The notes: generated by a model not told the origin, from the letters alone. Counted from the stretch's first letter, positions 44,410 through 58,400 are shown. The stretch: 64,000 bases of DNA from Lindgomyces ingoldianus (GCF_010093535.1 NW_022985176.1:752665-816664); one strand, 5' to 3'. Numbers and translations: made by a program.

Positions 44410-47400
44410 TCATGCCCAACTTAATGTCCAACTCGCAATCCAGGCACCGCTCTTCGTCACATCATTCAGCCCAGTCAGCTTCAAGACCCCGGTACCCTCA
44501 TCGCAATCCACCTTGCTATCGTCAATTTTTTCGCCATTCAGCTTGACGTTCCCATCACATCCGTCGACGCCCATAATAGTAACGTTGCCTAGGCTATTGG
44601 TATCCTTGTAGTTACCATTTACATCTGCCTTTAATTTCCCATTCATCACCGTGAAGGCAACGGTCAAAGTATCCGTGGGCTCTAGTGATTCTCCATCATC
44701 GACATACAGCGAACCCGTCGCGTCTCCGTCCTCCGAAAGCGCGACTAACAGACCCCAAGGGTTCTTTCGGGACTCCGCAGTCGTGTATCCGGGCTCTTGT
44801 TGCGGGAGCACGCTTCCAGAACGGATGAAGACCGGGATATGACCAAGCGGAGCGTTGATCGTGGTGTTGACACCCGCCTGCGCCTGCACCTTTTCCTGCG
44901 TATACCAGTCGTACCACACTTCACCATCGATGATTCCAGGGAATATGCCATTAACCGTGTCTGCTCCGGGCTCGAGAACCGGAGTGATGAGGAGCGAAGG
45001 GCCGAGCATGAACTGGGTGTCTACCCCGGCGAGCAGAGGCTCGTTAGGAAATTCCCAGGCCAGTGCTCGCATCACCGTCGAGCCCGTTGTGTGCGCTTGG
45101 TAGAACAGGGTATATATGTAAGGTAGAAGTGAGTAACGAATGTTCATGGCAGTGCGAGACGCTCTTGCGACAGATTCCCAGATATAGGGCTCTTGGGAAT
45201 TGGCAGAAAGTGTGTTGTGATTACGGTAGAAGGGAAAGAAGGCGCTAAGCTGCATCCACCGAGAACACAGCTCGTAGTCCGAGTTGCCATTGAAGCCGCT
45301 TCATCTTATCAGTGCGAGTAAATAAGGAGTTGGTGGTGGTGGCTTACCAAGTATCAACGCCGAACATTGGGATACCGAAGAGTGAGAACGATAATGCTTG
45401 AGGGATGGAGAAGTACATGTAGTACCACTTGGAGGTGTTATCTCCACCCCAATGGCCGGACCATTTGCCCGAACCAGCGAATGTCGAACGACCAATGATG
45501 AAGGGTCGTTTCCCAGGGAATACGCTTAACAGGGCCTGGTAAGTCGCATTCAGGATTTGGTGACTAAGACCAGAGATATTAGCGACCAGAAGTCCTGCAT
45601 CGGCAACTAATCCGTAGAAGTCAAACATACCCCCAAAGATTGTGGACGTCATATTCTTGGACACCATTGTGGTGAGTTGCATTGGGGGACACCGCGTGCA
45701 CGGTAAGGTCGCCCTGAACGTGATTGATTACATATGGAGGATGATTCACATTCCTTACACCCGGTGTTGGGGTCGTTCGGAGATAGCTTGTAGAGCTAGA
45801 CAAGGTAGGACCAGCAGTTGAAGTTGACGCCGCCTGGCTTGACGAAGCGGCTAGGGCAGAAGCAGCGTCTGTAGCATTGGTGATGTTGAAGCCCTCGGGG
45901 TAGTCGTAAATTATGTTACCCACCTCTCCCGGTAAGCTGAATGGGGGGTGGACTGGATTCAATGTAATATTGCCAGTGCCACAGGACCCGACACAGAACG
46001 ATGAAACCTCCGACATGTCGATCCAAATACCATCGAACGGAATATCCTTGTGCCAGGTGACCCTTCCTAGCATTAGCAAGCATCACTAGTATGTGCGCAG
46101 GGCCTACTTACATTTCATTGACCCACCACGGAATACTGTATTTGGACAGCCAATCAGGAAAGACTGTGTAACCAGGCCATACCGCTCCGATATACTGACT
46201 GCCGTCCGGATTTAGAAGGAATGCCCCGGACTCGTTACCTCGAGTGTAAGTGGCATAGGCGTCACTGCTGTTGGTCGGATTTGGAATGTATATGGCTGAA
46301 TCAACAATTGGAATATAGTGCTGTCCGTCTGCGTGCAACTGCTCTAGGAAAGCCTGAGCCTCAGACACGGGGAAAGTGACCGGATCTACAGTGAAATCCC
46401 GATACCTACACTCATATTAGGCCCATCAGCCCACGGGAACTTCAGGACTACATACTGATCCATATAGTCGATGTCTGTCCAAATTGTCTCAAGTGGAATA
46501 TCAAAGGCCTTAAAGGTATCGACGACCTATATCATGATTAGCAGGGGTGCAGTAGTAGCAAAGCAGGATATGTTTACTTGTCGGAGCTCTGTCCAATTTC
46601 GATAACCCCAGCGGCATTGGTGGTATCCAAACCCCCAGTAGGATTGCAGAGCTGGTAACCCCACTGCAGCTAACTGATACTGCTTGGTAACTTCTCGTTG
46701 GCTAGGACCGTCGAAGAAAAACAAATCAATACTTCCTCCAATTGTTCTCCATGTGACACTGTCGGGTTGCAATCGGACTTCTTGGCCATGCATATTTCGT
46801 AGGTATACTCCATGAGAATAGGACTCGTATTTCGACCCTCCACTGTTTCCACGAGGTAAGGGGGAGTTCTTCACAAGCTTTTGCTTGCCATGGCCGTCAG
46901 TCTCAAAGTATCGGGTATCGAGATAGAATGGATGACTCCCATATACTGATAGTTGGGGTACAATTAGCAAAATGTCCAAAAAAGAGCGTTTACTGCGAGA
47001 TTTTTGAACCGCTACGCAAGTAGTATCTCAACTTTAGTGCAGGGAAGGGAAAATTAGGGAATAGGATTGCATACTGCCGAACAGTCAGCAAAAATTATTG
47101 GTGTGAGTACTCGAGCCTTGGTACCTGTTACCATCGATTGGATCACCGGCATCTGCAGCATAGATAGTAGCTGTCAGGTTATGATTCAATCGCAGACTGT
47201 GGATCCGTTCCCCCAAACCATATAGGTTGTAATCGTCAGGCAGTGACGACACAAATTCAACGAATTGATTCTCGAACACAAGTTTTTGGTTTTCCGTAGT
47301 GAAAAGAACATCTCCAGTTGAATGCCTCGTAACACTAAACCAGAATGTTGGTTCATTATCCCCTTCCCTCACCATTAGTCCAAGCCTAATTCATATATAC

Positions 47401-48020
47401 CAAACGAGAAGTGGACCTACAATTAAAGTCTAGATCAATATCCGTATAGCTGGACTCTAATGTTGGCCTTGGAACAAGATCCTCTGGGACGATGTAGTGA
47501 GAGTAGTTCGACGAATCCTGTTAAGATTAGTCTTCTCATAGCCCATCATGGCCTTTCTTTGCTAAGGAAGGAGAAAAAAGCATACAATGAATGCTGGGCT
47601 GATGCTGATGGCCAAGCGATTAGCAGCCTGGTACTCGACCTTGAGATTGAGTACTTCAATATCCGTGCCGTATGCGTTGCATGCAGCTCCAGCGAGAGTC
47701 AAGACTGCAGTGAGACCCCGTTCGTCATCTTTTACCTGTGAAGCTTTGTATCCTGGGCAAACATCCTGGGCATTAACAGCCTGCGGATCCTCTATGTTGG
47801 GCAATAGGGTAGCGCCCTCATCGGCAGATGCTGGGATCGTAAAAATAGGACGGAATGCGGTATGTGTGCCATCGATACTAACTGTTCCAACTGTTGCCAA
47901 AGCCGTTGGCTGGGCCGAACCGTTCAATCCGTCGGCGGAGTTGGATGTAGTCTGTCCATTGACCAAGATTAGGAGGGGGAATAGTATCGAAGCAGCTCTT
48001 ATAAAGCCTGAGCGAGCCAT
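44410..48020 (-). CDS. Secreted GH31 alpha-glucosidase (AgdC-like)
   Basis: Nine minus-strand exons: 48020-47586, 47517-47421, 47362-47132, 46945-46578, 46526-46456, 46405-46112, 46062-45631, 45563-45348 and 45298-44410, giving 1010 residues. GH31 enzymes release terminal glucose from alpha-glucosides such as maltose. The start [22 protein letters not shown] is a signal peptide. The core has [28 protein letters not shown], the nucleophile Asp in [14 protein letters not shown] (near 511), the acid/base Asp in [17 protein letters not shown] (near 684), and [10 protein letters not shown] Ser/Thr/Ala-rich insert follows the nucleophile, as in AgdC-type enzymes that also cleave beta-glucosides. 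The acceptor at 47363 was chosen because it restores [11 protein letters not shown]. The intron at 47131-46946 is 186 nt and could hide a mini-exon. N-glycosylation sequons are frequent. Confidence 0.88.
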
Positions 48021-49510
48021 AATGGTTCAATTGCTCCAAGCGAGAGCACGCAGAGCGCTCGAAGAGGACAACTACGAGCGAGCTCCTTTGAGGGATTTTG
48101 CAAAGGGGACGTAGCACAATCGAGCAGAAGAAACCCAGATCTGCAGAATGTGGTCACAGCAGCGGGTGCAAGGACCATGTTATATGGGATTAAATTGAGG
48201 AACTGCAGGCACAAGCTCCAAAGATCCCCACAATTAACGAGCTTGAAAATGACGATATTCCAGGAACAACAAACAAGGAAGAGCGCTCACCGTGCACACA
48301 TAGCCGAACCAACCGGGGAAGAAATATCGGAAGGTTATCATGCTGGGGTGCGTTCTCATGAAGTACCTAGTGGTGATACCTGCTGATGGAAGTTAGAGGC
48401 AGGCGTGAGAGAGCCACCAGATCCTAGGTAAACACCTTTAGCACCACAGTGGCTCGAGGATGCACTGCTGCGGGGTTGATGAGAACGGAAGGTGGTTTGG
48501 CGGCAGGGGAGAGACGACATGGCTCCGAGCGCTTGGCACTGCCACTAAAGAGAGCTGGTGGATATTGGATGCAGAAGATCTGCTACATGAGGCTCTTGCG
48601 GGACGCCCTGAGACGGGCAAAGGACATGCACTTTTCGGTGAAGAAGACCCTCTCTGGCCCCACTGGCCGAGCTTGGGCTCTCCACACCCGTCTGCATGCT
48701 GCCGCACTCTTCAGGGCTGCTCATTCGTATCTGGATGACGAAATAATAGATGTTTGCGGGAGGACCAACGGGTACGTTGAGTTCAAGCTCCCATTTTAGT
48801 CTGCATTACCCCACAACGCCACATTTGATTCACCTAGCAGCGTGCCGGATGGCAAACCTTGATTCAGCATCATATGTATTCGCATTGTTCTCTAACACGG
48901 TTAACGTGGAGCAAAGAGTGGCTACCTACTTCCTTCCATGTGACATACGTCCTTCGGCTTCGCATGGACACCTTTCAGACGTGTTCGTGGGTTCTCTCGT
49001 CTCGGGAGTGCAGCCATGTCAAATGGCCGCTTGTAAACTTCCCGTGAATCTCCCCAATGCTTCCTGCTTCTTTAAGAAAAGTCAACCCCCAAAAGTTCTT
49101 CCCGCTTTCCCACTAAAGGTTTATTACCTTAGTATATGTCATTCCCAAGACCCATTACTCGTATGCCTTACGAACTGGAATGCTGACAAGTCCATCCAGC
49201 TATTCTCTGGCATCTGCACACGTTGACGGCACACCAATCGCCTTTCAGCGAGACTCCCTTTCATAATTCGACACAGAAGAGGTGGGGAGCCTCGAGGCTA
49301 TCCGCGACAATAAAATGGTGCTTTCTTGAACCCCGCGTCGTCGCCAAAAGGTAGGCAATGACTGGAAAAGGAGTGCGCAATCCTATAACACAATGGATCT
49401 CGAAAAGGGCGGCGCAAAATGTCTATCTGTTCGCGCCTAGCTTCTAGAAGAGAGGCATTCGCAAGGAGTTACACTTGGGTGCTTGGATGATATCAGATTC
49501 TAACAACACT
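48021..49510. other. 1.5 kb intergenic region
   Basis: Upstream of the GH31 gene and downstream of the Cys-rich membrane protein gene (both minus strand). Open frames on the plus strand (48449-48799, 48750-49226) have no domain features and unlikely composition. No gene is supported. Confidence 0.4.
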
Positions 49511-50826
49511 TCAGCGAGCTGACTCAGGTAGAGGACTTCCGGTCGTTCTCGGCCACCGGAATAAGGTATATGCGTTATCCGACTCCTCGGGACCCATGAA
49601 AGGGATCCCCCCTCGCAGAGTGGTATTTTCTTGATACATCCGATTGCTGTCATCTCCATGGCTCGGGTGTGGAGAAGGATTAGAAACGGGCGAAAACCTC
49701 AATTGGCCTGGCGTGTGAACTTCTGGTGATACTTGGTATTCCTCAAACCGATAATGTGGGGATCGTTGGCGTGGTCCAGCTTGAACCTGAGGAGGGATCG
49801 TAAGAGGATGTTTATCCATGATGCTAATCTGTTGGCCTTCTCTGCCTGGATCGCCTTCTAGCTCTACTAGTTCAATTGATGATAGCTCCATTGGTCTTGA
49901 AAGGACAGCTAGTTCCGCGGGCGATTCATTTCCAACCAAACGTTTTTGGTCCTCTGGATAAGTACTTGGGATACTTGATTCAAACCTTGCGGAATTGTTG
50001 GCTGGCGTTTCCCAAGTAGGATTGTGCCTTGGTCGTCGAAGACGCAATACCCAGAAACCAAATCCCACTCCTACAGCAAGAAACACTACTATCGCAACCC
50101 CGATAGCAATGGCTGTGGTAGTGCTGAGTCCATGGTGGGGTTGGGTCGTCGCAGCTGTAGTTGCAGTCCCTGTGGAGCTCACCGTCTCAGTAGAGCCTTC
50201 GCAGCAAGGGCTGCACTTTTTGTTGACACAGATCCAATCGTTGTCGCAATCATTGTTCGTCGAGCACGTCGCCCCAAGGCAATGCCCTAGCCATGTGCAA
50301 GGTTGGTGTGTAGTTGTAGGGAGCGAAGTGGCTGTGGTTTCTCGTATTAGGAGGTTCATGGGGACGACGGAGGACATCGGAAGCGCAAGCACACGTTTGT
50401 CTATCCCCTGGGGCGCTAACGGCCGTTATCTCGATTTTAGTAGATTAGCGACGTGAGGGAAATCTTATATAAGTATAACATTCACTCGGTCGGGGGATAT
50501 TAATGTCGAAGGGTGAAGTCGTTCGCTCAGCTAGGAGTGCGCACGTTATGGACTGAAGACCCCGGATGGCGAGTCGGCCATGGCCACTGGTTTTGAGTGC
50601 ATCGGAAGGTTAGAGGAACGAGATAACGTGTTACCAGAGGTGGCGAACCACGCGTGTTGACAGAGATTATTGTCAGCTGAAAGCTGAAGATGCATGCTTG
50701 CGATCGAGTGGCTTTCGCCGGGAACCAATCCAGACTCGTGTGAGCATTCAGATTGACCGAGGTGTCGCAGTAAAACGACACATGACCAATAGCCAACACA
50801 AGGACCAAAATCCACAACCTGAACAT
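49511..50826 (-). CDS. Single-pass membrane protein with Cys-rich ectodomain
   Basis: Model: exons 50826-50635 and 50407-49511, phase 0, 362 residues. The first exon begins MFRLWILVLVLAIGHVSFYC, a clear signal peptide. The second carries a compact cysteine block (CTWLGHCLGATCSTNNDCDN then WICVNKKCSPCC), a Thr/Ser-rich stalk, one hydrophobic helix (TAIAIGVAIVVFLAVGVGFG followed by FWVL) with basic residues after it (RLRRPRH), and a Ser/Pro-rich tail. This is a type I layout common to fungal wall sensors and uncharacterised surface proteins. The cysteine block resembles knot or EGF-like modules but I cannot name the family. The intron (about 227 nt) joining the two parts is inferred. Without it, the second exon alone would start at ATG 50377 and lack a signal peptide. 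Confidence 0.5.
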
Positions 50827-51757
50827 AAAGGGAGACGCTCAGGGGGTTTTACAGCGGAAGAGCCATAGGAAGAATATGAGGTTGTTGCATGAAAAGATAA
50901 GGGAATGAGTTTCCATTTCTCTACCCCTCTGGAAGGACGAAGCAAGCCTCTAGCGAATATTCTGGTATTAGGTAGATGAGCGATGAACAACGTTTGAGCA
51001 GGACATGCCTTTGCGGAAATTTGTTCCTTGCCTTGTAAGAGAAGCAAAGAGGTATTTTCCGTCTGCCCTAAATGAATAATGGCACAGATTATTGACCGGA
51101 TAGAGTCCAGTGCTCCTTTTGATCTTGTAAGAAAGAGGCAACACGTAGCATCTAAAATCTAGCTTCTAACCATTTGACAATATCTGAAGCGTTCTTGTCC
51201 GGAGGGAAGACAGGATACGAGATCTTCTCAATCCGGCCATCTTCAATAGACATCGCTAGTCTTTTTTATTAATCGATGACCCTTCCACTCTAATAGAGGC
51301 AGTTTGAGAATACTTGCAAACGCTAGCTCCTCATCTGTTAGAATGCGATCTGGAAGACAGACGCTCTCTAGCCTCGTGTTGGGTTACCAGGCTTAGCGGT
51401 GAATCGTGCGTTCCTCATTGCATTACTGATGCGCTATGAATGATATTCTACGTAGAGGCTGGGCGATCTACAGGGCGGTGGTGCTTGTGGAGCGGAGGTT
51501 AGACTGCAGACACTACAGGAGGTACAAGCTGGCTACTGATGCGATAGAATGTTCCGGGGACCGATTCGGATCGGGCAGGGCCTTATCGATAACAACCTGC
51601 ATGAGGTCTTGACGTGTCGTGTCGTCATCATGTCGCGCTGCCATGCACCAATCAAGGCGTGTACAAATTGGCTGAGTACGAGGCCTGCATCACCCCGCTG
51701 CAAGCACCCTGTACCCGCTGCGGATACGTCTGCTCATCTCCAGCCACCTACACATTG
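50827..51757. other. Intergenic, divergent promoters
   Basis: 931 bases between the membrane protein start (minus) and the Rieske/FAD oxidoreductase start (plus). No gene is supported. Confidence 0.4.
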
Positions 51758-53653
51758 ATGCTCTTCACACGCTTGCTACAATCCACTTCCTCCTCACTTC
51801 GTCACGCCTTCCGAACTCGACTTGCTTTAAACCGAGCAGCATTAAGCACCAGTATTCGACCAATGGCACAGGAGTTCAAGCTCAAGGGAATCACGTCCCT
51901 CAGCCTCAAGAACGGGGACAAGCAAGAGGTTGAGGTCGAAGGGGTCGAGGGAGGCAAGGTCCTGCTCTCGAAGGTACAAGATCAAGTCTTCGCTACGTCG
52001 GCAAACTGCACTCATTACGGAGCCCCTTTGAAACTGGGCGTACTTACCGGAGAGGGCCGGCTAACTTGTCCGTGGCACGGAGGTGAGTTTCTGAGGCACA
52101 CGGAGCCGCCTGCCTCTGACATCCCTCAGCTTGCTTCAAAGTCTCGACCGGCGATGTGGAAGATGCACCGGCCCTAGATCCACTCGCAACATACGAGATA
52201 GTCGAGAAGGGCGGCGCCGTCTTTGTAAAAGGAGATGAAGCTACGATCAAGGCAAATCGGAGATTCTTGAACCTCAAGTGTTCCTCGGTGAGCCAGGAGA
52301 AAGTACTTGTCATCGGAGGGTAGGAAGCCTTCGAAACCACATAGGCGCCACAGCTAATTAGGCAACGTAGTGGGAGCGGAACCCTCGGCGCCATCGAGGG
52401 CCTGCGGGGCGGGGGATATACCGGCCAGATAACCGTGCTCTCCAAGGAAGGCCATCAGCCAATTGACCGCACGAAGCTATCGAAGGCACTGCTCGCTGAT
52501 CTCTCTAAAGCTACCTGGAGGCCTTCCGAAATTTACAAAGATGCATCGATCGAAATAATAGCGGATGAAGTGCAGAGCGTGGACTTCGTGGGTACGAAAG
52601 TTTCGACGAAATCTGGTAAGACGTACGAGTACACCAAACTTGTGTTGGCGACTGGCGGAACTCCGAGGTGGCTTCCCCTCCCAGGCCTCAAGGGAGATCT
52701 GGCGAATGTTTTCGTGCTCCGCTCTCTACCCGACACGCAAAATATCCTGAAGGCTGTTGGTGACAATGGCAAGAAGATTGTTGTCATTGGTAGCTCCTTC
52801 ATAGGTATGGAAGTCGGTAATTGCCTGGCTGGTATGAAGAACGACGTGACTGTCATTGGCATGGAGTCAGGTAAGCATCTTGCGCTAATTCCCGTAACTT
52901 ACACTGATTTGTGAAGCGCCAATGGAGCGTGTAATGGGTGCCAAAGTTGGGGAGATCTTCCGCAAGCTCCTAGAGAAGAATGGTGTGAAGTTTTACATGG
53001 GTGCGAGTGTGGATAAGGCTACCCCTTCGAAGAGTGATTCGTCTAAGGTCGGAGCTGTCCACCTTAAGGATGGCACTGTTCTGGAAGCAGACCTCGTGAT
53101 AGAAGGCGTGGGTGTCACCCCAGCGACCGAATATCTTAAAGAGAACTCCACAGTCACGCTCGAGAAAGATGGATCTCTCAAGACAAATGAGTCGTTTGAG
53201 GTCGAAGGCTTAAATGACGTTTATGCCATTGGAGACATCGCGACATATCCCTACCATGGTCCCGGAGGAAATGGCATTCCCGTACGAATAGAACACTGGA
53301 ACGTTGCACAGAATGCGGGCCGCTCCGTTGCCAACGTAATTGTTCACCCAGGTGCCAAGCCCAAGCCCTTCATCCCGGTATTCTGGTCTGCCCTTGGATC
53401 TCAGTTGCGGTACTGCGGTAACACGATAGGTGGCTACGATGACATTGTCATAACAGGAGAGCCAGAGAAGTCATCCTTCATAGCCTATTACACCAAAGGC
53501 GAGACTGTCGTAGCGGTTGCCTCCATGATGAAGGATCCATATTGCATGCAAAGCGCTGAGCTCATGAGACGGGGCAAGATGCCTAGCAAAAGTGAGCTGC
53601 AGAAAGGCGTTGACATCCTGGAGATTAATGTTCCGGCCGAGGTGAAGATGTGA
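51758..53653 (+). CDS. Rieske/FAD oxidoreductase, AIFM3-like
   Basis: Exons 51758-52082, 52130-52319, 52371-52870 and 52917-53653 give 583 residues. The N-terminus (MLFTRLLQSTSSSLRHAFRT) is a probable mitochondrial signal. A Rieske [2Fe-2S] domain follows, with both ligand pairs present (CTH near 84 and CPWH near 107). The rest is a two-dinucleotide flavoprotein: FAD site VLVIGGGSGTLGAIEGLRGG (near 170), a second NAD(P) site KIVVIGSSFIGMEVGNCLAG (near 308), and DVYAIGDIATYPY contacting the flavin. This architecture is that of AIFM3/AIF-like and Nfrl proteins, not of AIF1 itself, and suggests electron transfer from NAD(P)H through FAD to the iron-sulphur cluster. A later in-frame Met (MAQEFKLKG) could start a cytosolic form. 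Confidence 0.9.
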
Positions 53654-55464
53654 GACTCGAAGAGTTCGGAGACTGTGAGGGGTAGTTGACGTTGACGTGG
53701 ACTTGGTCAGGAAGTGAGATAAAGGGGGCATGTGTACGAAGAGTTCCAATCTGTAATGACGTCTAAGTGAGAGAAATCCGTGTCCACCTGCTCTATACTG
53801 TAGATGGGCCAGTCATGAAAAGAATATATACAGGAGGATAGGCACATCCAACCTCACTCATACCTGCTTAGAACAACCAATCGTGATCTTCTCACCCTTG
53901 TTCTGTGTTCTGCGAGGCGCCAGCAGGCACGACTTGAGACGCGGCGACTTAATCTCCGAACCAAAGTGTTCGCCCAAGAGTACCGCGAGCGACCAAATTT
54001 AGTAAATTGTAGAATTTTTTCGAGCTTCATGACGGGAGAGTATCCGTGCGGAAAGACGCGATCGTGACAGGTCGGAACGAACTTTGACGCGGCGGACAAT
54101 TCCGAGGCAAGGCCCGATTGGTGAAAGGACATCCCTGGTGCGTGGGCACTCGCTCTCTTAGGGCATGCCTTTGTTTTTGATAAACACTGCGGTGCCCATG
54201 GCCAGGAGCTTTGCGCTGTGCCGGGCAAGGGGTTGGGACCCTCGTCTTACACGTCATTCTTGCTCTTGTTTTTGTGATTGTTGTTGTTGTTGTTATTGTT
54301 GTCATTGCGGCTCGTAGTCGAGGGGGCACTGCCCGTGAGCGCGTCTGGTGGTCAAGGGGAGAAAGTCTCACGGGTTTACAAAGGGTTCAAGATCGGGCTG
54401 TCCGATCGAGTGCTGGGCTAGTGCATGTCAATGCTCGCACATGCTCGGGAGCAGACTCGGATGAAGCAAGACACGGCCTGAGACGCCATCGGCACGTGCC
54501 GTGTGCTGCTGTGGGTGTCGCAGCTCGGTGATATCAAGAGCAATAGCACAATATGCTGTATCAGCATGCGGCAGTCTTGCGGGCGCATGGCATAAATCAA
54601 TGTGCGCAATCAACCCAGCGCGGCGTACCAGGTTGCGGTCACGTCGAGACGGAGCCAAGTTTTGAAACCTGCCCGAGCTCTCCCTTTCTGTTCGTAGCGT
54701 AGTGCCCTGCAGCTGAGCCGACTGCAAAAGTCACTGGGATATTCACTCTCGACATCCGCTGCATGCCCAAAGGCTTCCGAGGCGAGTCTAAGGGCGCAAA
54801 TAGGTCGCCCGCAAGGCAGAGCAGCTCGCCAGGAGGCCCCCGGCTTGTGCTGTCTGCACCGCGCGCCAGCATCGCAGAGGTTGTTGTTCCAAAGCCGAAC
54901 CCCCCTAACTTTCCCAAAACGAAAAGCGAGATTACCACGACCCTTCACTCTCAGCCGCCGTCCTCTCCTCTTCTCCACTCACGTCAAGCTCCAGTCCATC
55001 AGTCAGTCAAGAATCGCCCTCGCTGAGCCGCCTCGACGTTGCTCCCATTGGCGGTCGAGCTGCCACTCGTTGCTCAGTTGCTGCACCGTCCGGGGCCTGA
55101 GGACGACTGCACGCCGGCTCAGTGGCCCATCACACTCACTCGCTTCACACCTGCGCTGTCGACCCGCGCTTCATGTGAAGGCCGGCTGCAGAGCTCCCCC
55201 AACGGCCATCACCACCAGCAGCGCCCTCGCAGTCGCCATCTGCCGCGCGCCCGCCCGCATCTCGAGCCGCAATTGTTGCTTGCGCCCGCGATCCAGGCCA
55301 CGTTCGCCGTTGCGACGCCGTCAGAGCCTGATCCTGAGAAACTGGATGCGTAATAGCAGTTCCTGCCCTCCGACCCAACTCCGTTCCTGAAAGAACTGCA
55401 CCACGCCTGCCGACGACAGCCTGCCTCGAGTGTTTCCATCACCCACCGCCCTCCTCGCTGGACC
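53654..55464. other. 1.8 kb upstream region of the kinase gene, with a (TTG)n repeat
   Basis: No gene supported. A TTG-type microsatellite lies at about 54278-54302. From about 54940 to 55460 the sequence becomes C-rich and pyrimidine-rich, as in a long 5' leader of a fungal kinase gene. ORFs on both strands are low-complexity shadows. Confidence 0.45.
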
Positions 55465-58400
55465 ATGTCGTCGGCCGCTGTGCAGACGAGCGGGCCAGCC
55501 ATATCAAATCGATCATATCAACAGCCGCAGTCACCACATGGCCGCGAGCAGTACTACCCCCAGCAGTCACCGCCAGCTGCACCTCCGACTTCCTCACGCA
55601 AGCCGTCGCGACGGCCCAGCGGGAATGGCGCGTCGCCCAACACTCCAACCACTCCCCTCACCGCTCATCAATCCCCAGCCGTGTCCAACAACTCGACTCT
55701 GAACACCCCCCGCGCGCACCCTCTTCCTCCTTCCACGCACTCTTCTCCAGTCGTGTCAGCGCCGGCTGTGTCTATGGCCGCCGGAGCTCCCATGCCCCCC
55801 CCGCGCTCCTCCTCGCACCGTAACCAAACCTCCAGCGCCACTTCTGGAAACAATAGCCCATCTACCTCTCGAGCATCGCAGCCAGCTTCATACGCCGAGG
55901 GAAGCGAGAAAGAGAGGATACGCGAGGATCCAACCCAGCCTCGCAGGAAGGGACATTCGACATCAAAGGACAGCCCGCGCCATCATGGCAATTCTAGTAG
56001 AGCCAAGCCCTCCCCTACACAACCGGCTCATAGTCGGTCTGCAACGGCCGTCGGCCAACCACCCACAGGCACTAATCTCGCCCGCGAAGAGAGCACTGTT
56101 ATCAACCGGATCGTGGTCGCGGACCCACAGGAAGACATTGCTCGTGAGGAGATGAGACAAGCTGAAGCACGGCCTGGGCCGGCGGGGGCTGACCTTACTC
56201 CTATAACCGGCCTAGGATTGGTAGGAAGTGAAGGTGTTGATGATGGCGGTCGAGGGGCTGGCAAAAGCCGGCAAGACCACTCAAAGTCGGAGAGTTCGGG
56301 AAAACGCTCAAGATTCGGCAACTATATTCTAGGGCAGACTCTCGGAGAGGGCGAGTTTGGTAAAGTCAAGATGGGGTGGAAAAAAGACAGTAGTGTCGAA
56401 GTCGCCATCAAGTTGATACGCCGCGAGACATTGGGATCGAACCAGAACAGGCTGCAAAAGATTTACCGCGAAATTCATATCCTCAGGGGCCTTGAGCACC
56501 CAAACATTGTTCGACTGCATGAAATGGTTGAGACGGAGCGGCATATTGGTATTATATTAGAGTATGCTTCGGGCGGGGAACTTTTCGATTACATTCTGAA
56601 CCACCGCTATCTGAAAGACGGCGCAGCACGACGCTTGTTCGCACAGCTGATTTCAGGCGTCGGCTATCTCCACAAAAAGGGCATTGTGCATCGGGATCTG
56701 AAACTAGAGAACTTACTGCTGGACCGCAACCGCAACATCATAATCACCGATTTTGGGTTTGCCAACACCTTCAATCCTAACGACGAGCTTGGAGAAGAGA
56801 TCGAGTTTAATCTCGGCAACAAAGACTATGTGAGACAGATGGGATTAGAAGGTACAGATGGAGCGCGTCGAGGAGATCTCATGCAAACCAGCTGCGGTAG
56901 CCCGTGTTACGCTGCCCCCGAGTTAGTTGTTAGTGACTCGCTGTACACGGGGCGGAAAGTCGATGTTTGGAGCTGTGGCGTCATTTTGGTGAGTCCTAAC
57001 TCCCCAACCTTCAATATATGATTCTAACCTTGAGACAGTATGCTATGTTGGCTGGATACCTTCCTTTTGATGACGATCCCGCCAATCCCGAAGGAGACAA
57101 CATAAACCTCCTGTATAAGTACATAGTATCGACTCCGTTAACGTTCCCCGAATATGTAACGCCGCATGCAAGAGATCTTCTTAAGCGCATCTTGGTGCCG
57201 GATCCGAGAAAAAGAGCTGACCTGTTCGAGGTGGCTCGACATAGCTGGCTCAGTGACTATGCCCATGTCGTCAGTTTCATCACTTCAAGCACAACAACAT
57301 CAAATGATATCTCCAAAACTACGGTTTACTCAAGTAAGTATCTCTCGGCTTAATGCATATGACTTCTTTTGATGCTAACCCCGCCGCAGAGGATCCATTT
57401 GAAACCCCTATGCTCGCTCGAAGCGCATCAGTCCGCGAACCAGGGAAGCCGCATACAGCAGTCTCTCCGGTTGGTGGATTGACAGCGAAACGCGAGCAGA
57501 TCAACAGGAATAATGAGCAGACCGAGAAGAGCAAGCCTGCACGTGACAACAAACGTCGAACCGTGCAGGTGGAGTATGTTGCGCCACAGTCGCAGACTGT
57601 TCGTGGCGAGACATCACCTCCTGCTGCTGCTGGGCCATCGAAATCTCGCGTTAAGGAGCAGGGACCAACTGAAGTGCCTCCGACGGACGGCTATCAATCT
57701 TCCACCACCAATCCTCGGCAGACACGTCCTTCAGCTGCGCAGAATACCATCCCTGCGCCAACACGGCCCGCAAGAGATGCGCAGAGATCAGTCTCGGATT
57801 ACACCGCATTCGGCACCATACCTGTCTCATCCACGAACAGGCCCTCGACTGGCGGCACCCTGGGTGGAGGTTCTCGTCTGCCTTCCAGGGGCAACTCTTA
57901 CGGACAACCCGCCGCAGCGACAGTTGCTCAGACGAATGCTGAGGGTCGCTTTTCGCAACCCAAAGGAACGCAATATTCCATCTCGGCCCCAGTACCTCAA
58001 CCCGAGACTTCGATAGGCGAACCGTCTATTGGACAGCCTAGCACTCAGCGAATGCCGAATACTCGGACAACAACGGAAGCGCCAGGTACCAATCAAAAGG
58101 GTCATAGACGTTCCAACACGGTTAGTGAGACCCTCGGGAGGGTGACGTCTATATTCAGTAGCCGTCCCTCCCAAGACCACTCCCACTCCAATCACAACCC
58201 GAACAAGATCCAAAAGTCATACCCTCCTACAAGCATGCCAGGTCCGATTGCTAATGATGAGGCGCCGCGACAGTCAACCGAATCATCGCGTCGAACCTCG
58301 TTTGGCTTCAGTCGGAAGAACACCGACCAGTCGGGGGCTACGAAACCATCGAGGCGGTTTTCACTTCTCCCTGCCTCGCTATCCAAAACCTTTTCCAGCC

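Noticed and set aside
48750..49226. 158-codon plus-strand frame
   Set aside because: No start context, no homologous features, and composition unlike neighbouring genes.
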